Assembly (NCBI GenBank): GCA_037443565.1
Contig: JBBIOB010000032.1
Coordinates: 1-33,243, forward strand
Length of the DNA: 33,243 nucleotides
Direction: 5' to 3'
From: Fervidifonticultor_A sp037443565
GTDB taxonomy: Bacteria; Sysuimicrobiota; Sysuimicrobiia; Sysuimicrobiales; Humicultoraceae
Shown: one piece after another, positions 24,138-32,841 of the stretch
Layout of the letters: the number at the start of each line of letters is the position of its first letter
Position numbering within the stretch: the stretch's first letter is position 1
Position numbers and translations under genes: made by a program
Notes under the pieces: model-generated
Told to the model about the DNA's origin: nothing
Database searches by the model: none
What the model saw: the letters and a program-made list of their open reading frames with translations, nothing else

Positions 24138-25751
24138 TCATCGCGCGGCTGCGGCCCAGTTCGCGACCAGCAGGAGCCGCCCCGGGCTCGAAAACACCAC
24201 GACCAGCGCCGGATCGAACGCCGCGAGATCAGCCAGCCGCTCCGGAGGCACAACCACAAGCACCGGCTCGCGGCGCCACAACGCCGCGAGCTCGTGGGCA
24301 GCGCCGACGGCGACAACCGGCTCATCAAAGTGGAAGTGAGCGAAGTTGAACGCCTCGCCCGCCCGGCCGTAGAGGACGAGGCGCCTCGCGGCGCCACGGT
24401 GTGGCGCCGCGGCCTCGGCGATCCCCGGCCACGGGTTGACGGCCGCGGTATGGACGAGCATGTTCCGCTCGAACAGCGCATAGCCCAGCATCGCGGCGAG
24501 CGCCGCTGCGGCCACCGCGACACGGCCGCGCCCGGCGAACGCCGCCGTCCCAAACATCACGAGCCCGGCGGCCAGCGCGGCTACGGTGGGTAGGATGACC
24601 GCGACGAGCAGGCTGCGTTCAGGCGGGAAGGCGACCCACAGCGTCCAGTATCCCGCCGCCACCAGCACAAGTGCCGGAACGAGCGCGAGCCACCCCGCCA
24701 GGCGCAACCGTTGGGCGTCGTCGCGCACAAGGACGATCGCGCGGGCCGTCAGGATGGCGACCGGTGGATAGCACGGGAGCAAGTAGCGGAACACCTTGTC
24801 GCCGCTCGAAACTGATAGGAGGATGAAGACGGCCGCAAACCACGCGGCCACGACGGCGATCCCTGCGGAGTTCCTCCGAACCGTCCGGATGAGCCGACCT
24901 GCCCCGGCGAGCAAGGCCGGGGTCCACGGCAGCAGGCCCAGCAGGAGCATCGGCACGTACGCGAACACCGCGATCCAATACGGCGGCGGCGTCGAGATCG
25001 CAGGGCGAACGAACCGGGCGATACCGAGCGTCCCTGAGGTGAAGAAGGTGGCAATGAACGCATCGCCATGCCGGAGCGCCCCGTACACATACCATGGCAG
25101 GGCCACCACTGCGCATACCGCCGCCGCAAGCGCGGCATCGCCGGCCAGGCGTGCACCGCGCCTGGGCAGCGAGCGCCGCACGAAGGCATACGCCAGCAGC
25201 GCGACCGCCCCAAAGAGCGCCGCGCCGGCGATCCCCTTGGTAAGCGCCGCCAGACCGACGGCTGCGCCTGTCAGCGCGGCCCAACGGGCCGCGCCTCGCC
25301 CGGTGTACCGCAGCAGCCCGTAGCCGGCGAGGGTGAGGAAGAACGTCAGGGGCACGTCCTGCTGCGGCACGGTGGCCTGGTAGAAGAACTGGAGGGAGGT
25401 CCCAAGCACCAGGGCCGCCAGGGTCGCCTCCTCGCGCGACCCACCGGCCGCGCGCGATGCCGCGGCGACGAGCCCAAGCATGCCCACGGCCATCAGCAAC
25501 TGCCACAGGCGCATCGTGCCCGGAGAGACGCCGAGGAGGTCGAATGAGGCGGCCATCAGCCAGAACACCACCGGCGGCTTGTCCACGAGCCAACCGGGGT
25601 GATGAAAGGTCAGCCAGTCACCGGTCTCCAGTACATTGAGGGCAATCCGCGCGTAGAGCGGCGCGTCGGAGTCGACGTGGGGGATTGGCGCCGAACCGAT
25701 GATGACCGCACCCGCCACGACCACAAGGATGACCCAGCCGCGATTCCGCAT
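24138..25751 (-). CDS. ArnT-like membrane glycosyltransferase (GT-C, PMT family)
   Basis: 537 residues with about 11-13 transmembrane helices in the first 430 and a small soluble C-terminal part. The GT-C fold uses a polyprenyl-linked sugar as donor on the periplasmic side. ArnT adds aminoarabinose to lipid A. Seen: the first periplasmic loop with PHVDSDAPLYARIA near 24-37 (acidic pair), WLVDKPPVVFWL near 54-65 (the Lys-Pro-Pro motif), LTKGIAGA near 168, and DKVFRYLLPCYPPVAIL in the ArnT-type later loop. First gene of the minus block, facing the LpxB-like gene across a 95-nt divergent region. A lipid A-type or other glycolipid acceptor is inferred from the neighbours. Confidence 0.88.
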   Translation of the reverse strand: MRNRGWVILVVVAGAVIIGSAPIPHVDSDAPLYARIALNVLETGDWLTFHHPGWLVDKPPVVFWLMAASFDLLGVSPGTMRLWQLLMAVGMLGLVAAASRAAGGSREEATLAALVLGTSLQFFYQATVPQQDVPLTFFLTLAGYGLLRYTGRGAARWAALTGAAVGLAALTKGIAGAALFGAVALLAYAFVRRSLPRRGARLAGDAALAAAVCAVVALPWYVYGALRHGDAFIATFFTSGTLGIARFVRPAISTPPPYWIAVFAYVPMLLLGLLPWTPALLAGAGRLIRTVRRNSAGIAVVAAWFAAVFILLSVSSGDKVFRYLLPCYPPVAILTARAIVLVRDDAQRLRLAGWLALVPALVLVAAGYWTLWVAFPPERSLLVAVILPTVAALAAGLVMFGTAAFAGRGRVAVAAAALAAMLGYALFERNMLVHTAAVNPWPGIAEAAAPHRGAARRLVLYGRAGEAFNFAHFHFDEPVVAVGAAHELAALWRREPVLVVVPPERLADLAAFDPALVVVFSSPGRLLLVANWAAAAR

Positions 25752-25798
25752 GCGACGACGGCTTCGCCGGGGCTGCGAGAACGCCCTGCTCAGGCAGC

Positions 25799-25835
25799 GT
25801 GACGGCGCAATCCCGGACAGTATATAATGGGGAGG
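25799..25835 (+). promoter_or_regulatory. Promoter for the lpxB-like/msbA operon, possible divergent element
   Basis: GTGACG (25799-25804, 4 of 6 to the -35 consensus) lies 18 nt before a perfect TATAAT (25823-25828) within TATATAAT. The start would be near 25835, about 12 nt before the chosen ATG at 25847, so the leader would be very short and the GGAGG at 25831-25835 would lie at or before the start site. On the minus strand the same bases give TATACT, a possible -10 for the ArnT-like gene, but with no good -35. Confidence 0.7.
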
Positions 25836-25846
25836 TTTTGGCGGGC

Positions 25847-27043
25847 ATGACGTCAGAGCGTCCGACTTCGTCCCTGGTCATCGTCGGAAACGGTCCCGGC
25901 GAAGTGGCGGGCTGGGCAATGCCGATCGCCGCCGAGGCTCGCCGGCGAGAGAACCTCCCAGGAGGCCGTGTCGAGATCGTCCTTTGCCTTCCCCCGTGTC
26001 AGTTTGCCAGCGGGCAGGAGCGGACCATGGCCTCGGCTGCGGGGCTCTTCGACCACATTCTCGAGCCCGGCGACATCGTCCGTCTGGCCGCCGGAGTTGG
26101 TCGGTGGCAGCCATCGGCACCTCCTCTGGTGCTGCACGTCGGCGGAGACTTCTGGTACACGCGCCGCCTGGCGCGTCGCTGGGGGGCCCCCGCCTTCGCC
26201 TTCGTGGAACGGGCTCACGTGGCGCGGGTGCATCACGCCTTTCGGGCCATCTTCGTGCCCACTGAGGCGCTGCGAGATCGCTTGGTCGGCCACCACGTGC
26301 CGCCGGCGAAGATCGTCGTCACCGGCGATCCGCGATATGACGCGGTGCTGCAGGACGCCGCCGCAGGCTTGCGGCCGTCGGGCAACGGCGCACGTCCGAC
26401 CGTAACGTTCCTGCCGGGCAGCCGCGACACCGTCTTTGCCGCCGTCTTCCCGTTTTGGGTCGAAACGGCAGCTGCGCTGCGCCTGCAGCTACCCGAGGCA
26501 CACCTGCAGACCGTGATCTCACAGTTCGTTTCACCGGCGGTTCATGGAGCGCTCGTCGATAGACATCGGGCGACGCTGGCCGACGCCGGCGTGGAGATCA
26601 AGCACGGAGGATGGCCCAAGGTCGTGGGCTCGGACCTGGTCCTGACGATTCCCGGGACCAATACGCTGGAACTCGCACTGCTGCGGATTCCCAGCCTCGT
26701 CGTCCTGCCTTTCAGCCTGGCCCCGCAGATTCCGGCCGAAGGGCTCGTTGAGTGGATCACTCGCATTCCCTACATCGGACCGGCGCTTCGTCTGCGCATT
26801 GCACGCGCGTATGTGCAGCGCGTGCCGTACGTGGCTCTTCCCAACATGCGGGCCGGCCGGCGGATCATGCCCGAGTTGATCGGAACGGTGACCCCGCAGC
26901 AGGTCGCCGCCGAGAGCGCGCGGCTGATCCGCGACGCTGGCGCCAGGGCCGCGCTGGCGAGCGCCCTCGAGGTGATCCCGAGGGAGACCGGCGCGTCCGG
27001 CCGGATTCTCGATGGGATGCGCACCGCTGTGGCACCGGCATGA
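25847..27043 (+). CDS. LpxB-like (lipid-A-disaccharide synthase-related) glycosyltransferase
   Basis: 398 residues, GT-B fold resembling GT19 (LpxB), which joins two acylated glucosamines in lipid A synthesis. Seen: VIVGNGPGEVAGWAMPIA near 12-29 where LpxB has a Gly-Glu-x-Ser-Gly-Asp motif, LHVGGDFWYTRRLA, VTGDPRYD, TFLPGSRDTV opening the C-domain, and LTIPGTNTLELALLRIPSLVVLPF, very like the LpxB donor-site block (SGTATLEAAL). The earlier GTG at 25799 is part of the -35 element, so ATG 25847 is preferred. The start overlaps nothing, and the end overlaps msbA as ATGA. It may act on a lipid A-like or other glycolipid. True LpxB identity is not proved. Confidence 0.82.
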   Translation: MTSERPTSSLVIVGNGPGEVAGWAMPIAAEARRRENLPGGRVEIVLCLPPCQFASGQERTMASAAGLFDHILEPGDIVRLAAGVGRWQPSAPPLVLHVGGDFWYTRRLARRWGAPAFAFVERAHVARVHHAFRAIFVPTEALRDRLVGHHVPPAKIVVTGDPRYDAVLQDAAAGLRPSGNGARPTVTFLPGSRDTVFAAVFPFWVETAAALRLQLPEAHLQTVISQFVSPAVHGALVDRHRATLADAGVEIKHGGWPKVVGSDLVLTIPGTNTLELALLRIPSLVVLPFSLAPQIPAEGLVEWITRIPYIGPALRLRIARAYVQRVPYVALPNMRAGRRIMPELIGTVTPQQVAAESARLIRDAGARAALASALEVIPRETGASGRILDGMRTAVAPA

Positions 27044-28803
27044 GCGATGCCCAACGCCTCGGTGGATACATTGCGCGGTACCGTGTCCACGTGCTGGGCG
27101 CGCTGGCGGCCACAGCCGTGGTCACGGCCATCAACCTGGCCGTGCCACGATACGCCGGCGGCCTGGTCGATGAGCTCATCGCGTCCAGGTCGTTCGCAGC
27201 CCTCAACCGGGCGGCCATCGTCATGCTCCTGCTGTTTGGCGCACGGAGCCTCCTCCTCTACGCGCAGATCTACCTGACCTTCTACCTCAGCCATCGCATC
27301 ACCACGGATCTCCGGCAGGACCTGTTTGACCGCATCCAGCGGTGGTCGCTGGACCGGTTCGCCGTGTGGCAGTCAGGCGACGCCATCGCCCGCAGCCTCC
27401 AGGACACACAGGTCGTCCAGGCTCAGCTGCTGACGGGCGCGATCGACGCCATCTCCACGGGACTCATGGTCACTGGAATCGTGATCATGCTCGTGTGGAT
27501 CGACTGGCAGCTCACGCTTGCCGTCGCCGTCGTCATTCCGCTGGTGGGCTGGATCGCCCGACGATTCGGTCGTGAGATCCAGGGCACCACCGTCCGCGCG
27601 CAGGAGCATGTGGCGGGCCTGGCGGGGTTGATCCGCGAGGCGTTCGCGGGTGCCCGGGTGATCCGCGCCTTTGCCCGCGAGGAGCGGGAGATCACGCGCT
27701 TCCGCGCGCGGAACGAGCAGAGCTTCACCGCGAACATGCGCATCTCTCGGATGGTTGCCGTCCAGGTGCCGGTGGTGAGCTTCGCGACCGCGTTTGGGAT
27801 GGTGCTCGTCCTCTGGGTTGGCGGGCAGCGCGTCACGGCGGGACACCTCACCCCCGGCCTGCTCGTCGCCTTTCTCGCCTACGTGGCGTTCGCCGTGGAG
27901 CCGGCGGTGGGCTTGACGCGGCACTACGCCGGCCTGCGGCAGGCGCTGGGCGCGTTTGGCCGCATTCGCTCGCTGCTCGATGAGGCCTCGAGGGTCCACG
28001 AGCGTCCGGACGCCCGTCCCCTGCCGTCGATCACCGGCCGTGTCACGTTTGAGCAGGTGTCGTTTGCATACGTGCCCGGCCAACCGGCGCTGCGGAATGT
28101 GAGCCTGGACGTCCCCCCCGGCCAGCGGGTGGCGGTCGTGGGCCAGAGCGGCGCTGGCAAGTCCACGCTCGTGAATCTGCTGGCCAGGTTCTACGATCCG
28201 GTAGAGGGCCGCATCCTGATCGACGGCCATGACCTCCGCAGCGTCACCCTGCGCTCGTTACGCGCGCAGATCGGGCTCGTGCCGCAGGAGACGGTGCTCT
28301 TCGCGGCCACGATCCGCGAGAACATCGCCTACGCGCGGCCCGACGCCTCGCTCGACGCCGTGATTGCCGCCGCCGGAGCCGCCAACGCGCACGAGTTCAT
28401 CGAGGGACTCCCCGAAGGCTACGACACGCTCCTGGGCGACGACGGGCTGCAGCTCTCGGGTGGGCAGCGCCAGCGCCTGGCGATCGCCCGAGCCTTGTTG
28501 AACGATCCCCGACTGCTGATCTTCGATGAGGCAACCTCCGCGCTGGACAGCGAGTCGGAGGTGGTGGTCCAGGACGCCATCGACCGGATCACGCGCGGGC
28601 GGACGACCTTCATCATCGCGCACCGGCTGTCGACGATTCGAGGCGCCGACCGCATTCTCGTCATGGACCAGGGCCGGATCGTCGAAGACGGACGACACGA
28701 GGAGCTCGTGGCGCGCGACCAGGCATACGCCAGGCTGCTGCGGTCCCAGGTTCTGGATCCCACACCCGCTGAAGGCGTCGGGGCGCCCGCCCCGGCGCGA
28801 TGA
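27040..28803 (+). CDS. msbA: MsbA-type lipid exporter, ABC half-transporter
   Basis: 587 residues: an N-terminal six-helix membrane domain (about 15-300) fused to an ATPase domain, working as a homodimer that flips lipid A-core or other glycolipids to the outer face of the inner membrane. Seen: Walker A GQSGAGKST at 368-376, Q-loop VPQETVLF near 414-421, signature LSGGQ at 472-476, Walker B LLIFDE at 492-497, D-loop SALD, and switch His528 in AHRLST. The start ATG overlaps the LpxB-like stop (ATGA). lpxB-msbA pairing is known in some diderms, which favours lipid export over drug efflux here. Confidence 0.9.
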   Translation: MSDAQRLGGYIARYRVHVLGALAATAVVTAINLAVPRYAGGLVDELIASRSFAALNRAAIVMLLLFGARSLLLYAQIYLTFYLSHRITTDLRQDLFDRIQRWSLDRFAVWQSGDAIARSLQDTQVVQAQLLTGAIDAISTGLMVTGIVIMLVWIDWQLTLAVAVVIPLVGWIARRFGREIQGTTVRAQEHVAGLAGLIREAFAGARVIRAFAREEREITRFRARNEQSFTANMRISRMVAVQVPVVSFATAFGMVLVLWVGGQRVTAGHLTPGLLVAFLAYVAFAVEPAVGLTRHYAGLRQALGAFGRIRSLLDEASRVHERPDARPLPSITGRVTFEQVSFAYVPGQPALRNVSLDVPPGQRVAVVGQSGAGKSTLVNLLARFYDPVEGRILIDGHDLRSVTLRSLRAQIGLVPQETVLFAATIRENIAYARPDASLDAVIAAAGAANAHEFIEGLPEGYDTLLGDDGLQLSGGQRQRLAIARALLNDPRLLIFDEATSALDSESEVVVQDAIDRITRGRTTFIIAHRLSTIRGADRILVMDQGRIVEDGRHEELVARDQAYARLLRSQVLDPTPAEGVGAPAPAR

Positions 28804-28807
28804 GACC

Positions 28808-29779
28808 GTGGCGCCGATCGCCGTGCCTCATGTCAGCGTCGTGGTCCCCGTCTACAACGACGCCGGCATGCTCCGCCACACACTCGCTCATCTGGCCGTC
28901 CAGACATTGGAGCCAGACGCCTATGAGATCGTCGTCGTCGACGACGGCTCGACCGACGACACCCCCCAGGTCCTCGCGGCGACGACCGCGAGTCGGGTCC
29001 TGGTGCGGGGCATTCGGCTGCAGCCCAACCGGGGCCGGAGCGCCGCGCGCAACGCCGGGATCCGGACCGCCGCAGCCCCGCTCATCGTCTTCGTGGACAG
29101 CGACGTCCTGGTGAGAGAGGACTTTCTGATGCGTCATCTCGAGATGCATCGGTCTGCCGGACGTCCGGCCGTCGGGCGCGGGCCCGTCGTCACCATCCCG
29201 ACGCCCGAGATTCCCCCGCGCACACCGCTGATCCGCCACTCGCCGGCGTACCTGTCGACGGCCAACGCCTCGGTCTCCCGGCAGGCGCTCCTCGACGCAG
29301 GCCTGTTTGACGAGGGGTTCCAGGCGTATGGGTGGGAGGACGTCGATCTGGGACTCCGCCTGAAGGCGGGCGGGCTTCCGCGGCTCTACAGCCGCCAGGC
29401 AGTGGCCTTCCACGTCGAGGCGCCGCTGGTGCTCGACGCGCTCGACCGATACCTGTCCAAGGAAGAAGAACGGGCGCAGATGGCCCTCTACCTGAGCGAC
29501 AAGCATCCGGGCTTGCCGACCCGGATTCTCATCCAGGATACGCCGGTCCATCGGCTCCTGCACTTCCTGCTCGCCGGCGGGGGGCTGCTGGATCGTCGCC
29601 GCACACCGAAGCTGGCCCGGTGGTTGCAGGCTCGCGGCTACCGCGGGCTCTCGCTCCTGGTGGCGCGCGGCCTCTTCAACCGGCACTACATCCAGTCGCT
29701 CGCGCGCGCCCACGCGGCACAGAGCCGCACGCGGCGGACGCATACAGAACAGTGCGGTCGATCCCAACCCCACAGCTGA
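28808..29779 (+). CDS. GT2-family glycosyltransferase (tandem copy 1)
   Basis: 323 residues, GT-A fold. Seen: VVVPVYND at 11-18, DDGSTD at 45-50, the gap-conserved NRGRSAARNAG at 74-84, the metal DSD at 97-99, and GWEDVD at 175-180 as the likely catalytic-base region. The start is GTG 28808, five bases after the msbA stop. A nearer ATG at 28800 is in another frame. From this GTG the residue numbering matches the next gene without gaps for at least 200 residues, which supports both starts. The C-terminal 20 or so residues (Arg-rich) overlap the next gene and look unconserved. Probably adds a sugar to a lipid-linked glycan. Donor unknown. Confidence 0.9.
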   Translation: MAPIAVPHVSVVVPVYNDAGMLRHTLAHLAVQTLEPDAYEIVVVDDGSTDDTPQVLAATTASRVLVRGIRLQPNRGRSAARNAGIRTAAAPLIVFVDSDVLVREDFLMRHLEMHRSAGRPAVGRGPVVTIPTPEIPPRTPLIRHSPAYLSTANASVSRQALLDAGLFDEGFQAYGWEDVDLGLRLKAGGLPRLYSRQAVAFHVEAPLVLDALDRYLSKEEERAQMALYLSDKHPGLPTRILIQDTPVHRLLHFLLAGGGLLDRRRTPKLARWLQARGYRGLSLLVARGLFNRHYIQSLARAHAAQSRTRRTHTEQCGRSQPHS

Positions 29780-30678
29780 GCGTGGTGGTCCCCGCCTACA
29801 ACGACGCCCCGATCCTGCGGCGCACCCTGGCCGCGCTGGCGGCGCAGTCGCTGGCCCCGGCCGCCTATGAGGTGGTGGTCGTCGATGACGGTTCGACCGA
29901 CGAGACCCCGGCTGTCGTCGCGGCCGCCGCCGCAGGCCGGGCGCGGATCCGCGGCGTTCGCCTCGATCGCAACCAGGGGCGGAGCGCCGCGCGCAACGCC
30001 GGCATTCGTGCCGCCCCGGCGCCGGTGATCGTCTTTGTGGATAGCGATGTCCTGGTTCGACCGGACTTCCTCCAGCGCCACCTGGCCATCCACCGGGAGG
30101 CCGGCCATCCGGTCGTCGGCCGCGGACCGGTGGTCGTGATCCCATCGCCCAGCATCCCGCCACGCACGCCACGCATCACCAGTTCGCCAGCGTACCTGGA
30201 TACCGCCAACGCATCGGTGCCGCGGGCAGCGCTGATCGAGGCCGGCCTGTTCGACGAGGGGTTTCGCGTCTACGGCTGGGAGGACTTCGACCTGGGATTA
30301 CGCCTGCAAGCCCGAGGGATCCCCCGCGTGTTCTGTCGGGACGCCGTGGCGTTTCACGTCCAGGTCCTGCCGACGCTCGACTCACTCGACCGCCTACTGG
30401 CAAAGGAGGAAGAACGCGCCCGCAGCGCGCTTTACCTGCTCCGCAAGCATCCGGGCTCGAAGACGCGGATGCTGATCCAGGACACGCCGATCCAGCGCGC
30501 CTTCCATTTCCTCTCGGGCGGAGCTGGACTCCTCACCGCCCGCAATGCCCCGATCATTGCGGAATGGCTCCAGGCGCGTGGCTTTCACACGCTGGCCTTC
30601 CTGGTCGTCCGCGGCGTCCTCAACCGCCACTACTTCCGGTCGCTGGCTCAGTTTCGAACCCCGTCGGGAGGATCGTGA
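29752..30678 (+). CDS. GT2-family glycosyltransferase (tandem copy 2)
   Basis: 308 residues, GT-A fold, paralogue of 28808-29779. Seen at identical positions: VVVPAYND at 11-18, DDGSTD at 45-50, NQGRSAARNAG at 74-84, DSD at 97-99, GWEDFD at 175-180. The shared long blocks PRTP, SPAYL, TANASV, GLFDEGF and LIQDTP show a recent duplication. The start is GTG 29752, inside the tail of copy 1 (28-nt overlap). The open frame reaching back to 29332 is a shadow of copy 1. Substitutions near the end of the catalytic domain may give a different acceptor. Confidence 0.9.
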   Translation: MRSIPTPQLSVVVPAYNDAPILRRTLAALAAQSLAPAAYEVVVVDDGSTDETPAVVAAAAAGRARIRGVRLDRNQGRSAARNAGIRAAPAPVIVFVDSDVLVRPDFLQRHLAIHREAGHPVVGRGPVVVIPSPSIPPRTPRITSSPAYLDTANASVPRAALIEAGLFDEGFRVYGWEDFDLGLRLQARGIPRVFCRDAVAFHVQVLPTLDSLDRLLAKEEERARSALYLLRKHPGSKTRMLIQDTPIQRAFHFLSGGAGLLTARNAPIIAEWLQARGFHTLAFLVVRGVLNRHYFRSLAQFRTPSGGS

Positions 30679-30679
30679 C

Positions 30680-31864
30680 GTGGACGCCGGGCGGTGGCGC
30701 GAGTCCCTGCTCCTTCTCCTGGCGCTGCAGATCTCATTCGGGCACGCGGCGGTCGGGGCGGCCCTCTTGACGGTGCTGCTCGTGGGAGAGCTCTTCGCGG
30801 GCGAACCGCGATGGGCGCGTACGCCTCTTGATCGCGCGCTGATCGTGGTCACGCTCGCGGCCGCCGCATCGGCATGGACTTCACCCTGGCCGGCGCCGGC
30901 GTGGGCGTCGTTTGGCTTCTTCACCGTCGGCGCGCTGATCATCCTGAGGGCGACTGTCCTCGCGACCCTCCGGTCTGCAACATTTTCCCGGCGGTTCCTC
31001 CAGTGGTGGGGCGCCGGCGGCGCAATCACAGGAGTCATCGCGGTAGCCACCATCGGGCAGGGGCTCAACGCACGGGCTCAACTCCCCGGGTTGGGCCCCA
31101 ACGGACTCGGCACCACGATGGCGCTCGCGCTGGTGATTGTCTTGGGGCTGTCGTCGGTCGATCCAGGAAGAAGGCGCGTGGTATGGTACGCTGCCGCGCT
31201 GCCAGTGGTGGCCGCGCTGATTCTCACATTCTCGCGGGGCGCCTGGCTGGCCGCTGGTGTGGGCATCGGCGTGCTGCTCGTGTCAGGCCGTGGGCACCGC
31301 GTGTGGCAGGGGGTCGGAGTCGTCGCGATGGCCGTCGTGGTGTCGCTACTGGCTCTATCGCCGCGGTGGTTCTGGCATACGCCTCGTCTCTGGGATCTCG
31401 CGGAGCGCGGCCAGACACTCAGCAGGCTTGCGGTGTGGCGTGTCGTCCCGGAGATGATCGTCGCGCGCCCGCTGCTCGGCAGCGGCCTGGGCACATTCCC
31501 CCTGGCGTTTGCCGAGGCCACCGGTCGGCATCCAGACGTCGATCCGATGCCGTTCGCCCACAACCTTGTGATGAATGCCGCCGTCGAGCTGGGGCTGCCC
31601 GGCCTGGCAGCGCTGCTTGCCCTCCTCGGGGTGGGTGTGGCAGCCGCGGCGCGATGGCACCGGCGCCGTCGCGCCGGACCTGACGGCAGGATCGGCGGCA
31701 CCATACTGGCAGCCGTGCTCACCATGCTCGGCCACCAGATGGTGGATGGAACCATTATGGGCGTCCACCTGGCCGTCACCCTGTTCGCCCTCTTGGGCCT
31801 TGCAGCCGCGGGAGATGTGTCCAGCCGGCGTGACACCGCCGGGCTCGGAGGACAGCGGCTGTGA
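30680..31864 (+). CDS. O-antigen ligase/polymerase-type membrane protein (Wzy_C/WaaL family)
   Basis: 394 residues with about 10-12 hydrophobic segments. WaaL joins O-antigen to lipid A-core in the periplasm, and Wzy polymerises repeat units. The two are hard to separate by sequence. Seen: ILTFSRGAWLAAGVGIGV (the TFSRG block of the Wzy_C domain) near the middle, a large loop with GSGLGTFPLAF, and PFAHNLVMNAAVELGLPGLAALL, with the His-Asn typical of WaaL. The start is GTG 30680 with a GGGAGG site 8 nt upstream, one base after the previous stop. Next to msbA and lpxB-like genes, a ligase role is plausible, but the Wzx-bearing minus-strand cluster also needs a polymerase. Confidence 0.87.
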   Translation: MDAGRWRESLLLLLALQISFGHAAVGAALLTVLLVGELFAGEPRWARTPLDRALIVVTLAAAASAWTSPWPAPAWASFGFFTVGALIILRATVLATLRSATFSRRFLQWWGAGGAITGVIAVATIGQGLNARAQLPGLGPNGLGTTMALALVIVLGLSSVDPGRRRVVWYAAALPVVAALILTFSRGAWLAAGVGIGVLLVSGRGHRVWQGVGVVAMAVVVSLLALSPRWFWHTPRLWDLAERGQTLSRLAVWRVVPEMIVARPLLGSGLGTFPLAFAEATGRHPDVDPMPFAHNLVMNAAVELGLPGLAALLALLGVGVAAAARWHRRRRAGPDGRIGGTILAAVLTMLGHQMVDGTIMGVHLAVTLFALLGLAAAGDVSSRRDTAGLGGQRL

Positions 31865-32841
31865 GTGCGGACCCGACCCTCAGCGTGATCATCCCCGCCC
31901 ACAACGGCGGGTGGGTGCTGCGCCGGGCGATCGAAGCCCTCGCGTCGCAGGACGCCGCACCGGACTCCTTTGAGGTCATTGTGATCGACGACGGGTCCAC
32001 CGATGGGTCCATCGAGACTCTGCATGCCGCGGCAGGGCAGGCTACGCTTCGCATCCTGCAGCAGGCGAACCGGGGCCGGGCCGCGGCCCGAAACGCCGGC
32101 GCGGCGCAGGCCCGCGGGCGTGTGCTCCTGTTCCTCGACGCCGACGTGTGGGCGACGCCCGGGCTGGTCTCCGCCCACCTGGCGCACTACGCGACCCGGC
32201 GCGATCTCGGCGTGCAGGGACGATGGAGGGATCACCCTGACAGTCTCACCACGATGTTTATGCGCGCGCGCAATGTGATCCCGGACACGACCGTCAGGCG
32301 TCGCGAGGGGATGTCGCCCTACCACGTGGTCACGCGGAACTTCTCGGTGGATGCCGGCGCCTTTCGGCGTGTGGGAGGCTTTGACGAGGCATTTCGGGGC
32401 TACGGCTGGGAAGACATCGAGCTGGGGTTTCGAATGGTCCGCAACGGAGTCATGCTCCGATACGAACCCACGGCGCTGGCCTATCACTACCATGTGCAGA
32501 CGCTGGCGGAGACCAGGGCCAAGATGATAGAGGCGGGTGCCGGCGCCGTGTATTTCTGGGAGAAGCACCGACGTGACAGGAGTCTGGGATTGTTCCTGGA
32601 GATCCTGCCCGTCATGCTGCCCCTCAAGTGGCTGGTCTACCGGACCGGGATCTTCACCGCCGCGCTCCTCCCGGTCCTCTGGGTGGCCGAGCGCACCGGG
32701 CTGACGATCATCGCCAACGAGATCTACAGCCACCTGCTGTGGCGGTCGTACTACGAGGGTGTCTTCCGCGCGCTGCGGGAGGGCGACGACCATCGTCCCG
32801 GAGGCCGGCCCGCCACATCGTGGGAGCGGCCTCCGGGATGA
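31861..32841 (+). CDS. GT2-family glycosyltransferase
   Basis: 326 residues, GT-A fold with a hydrophobic C-terminal stretch (LFLEILPVMLPLKWLVY and LPVLWVAE) that may touch the membrane. Seen: IIPAHNGG at 10-17, DDGSTD at 43-48, RGRAAARNAG at 71-80, metal DAD at 93-95, and GWEDIE at 182-187. It is related to but clearly distinct from the tandem pair at 28808-30678: the middle part has an extra segment, and the C-terminal membrane-like half is its own. The start is GTG 31861, overlapping the previous stop (GTGA), and the end overlaps the LpxB-like gene (ATGA). Acceptor unknown. Confidence 0.9.
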   Translation: MSADPTLSVIIPAHNGGWVLRRAIEALASQDAAPDSFEVIVIDDGSTDGSIETLHAAAGQATLRILQQANRGRAAARNAGAAQARGRVLLFLDADVWATPGLVSAHLAHYATRRDLGVQGRWRDHPDSLTTMFMRARNVIPDTTVRRREGMSPYHVVTRNFSVDAGAFRRVGGFDEAFRGYGWEDIELGFRMVRNGVMLRYEPTALAYHYHVQTLAETRAKMIEAGAGAVYFWEKHRRDRSLGLFLEILPVMLPLKWLVYRTGIFTAALLPVLWVAERTGLTIIANEIYSHLLWRSYYEGVFRALREGDDHRPGGRPATSWERPPG

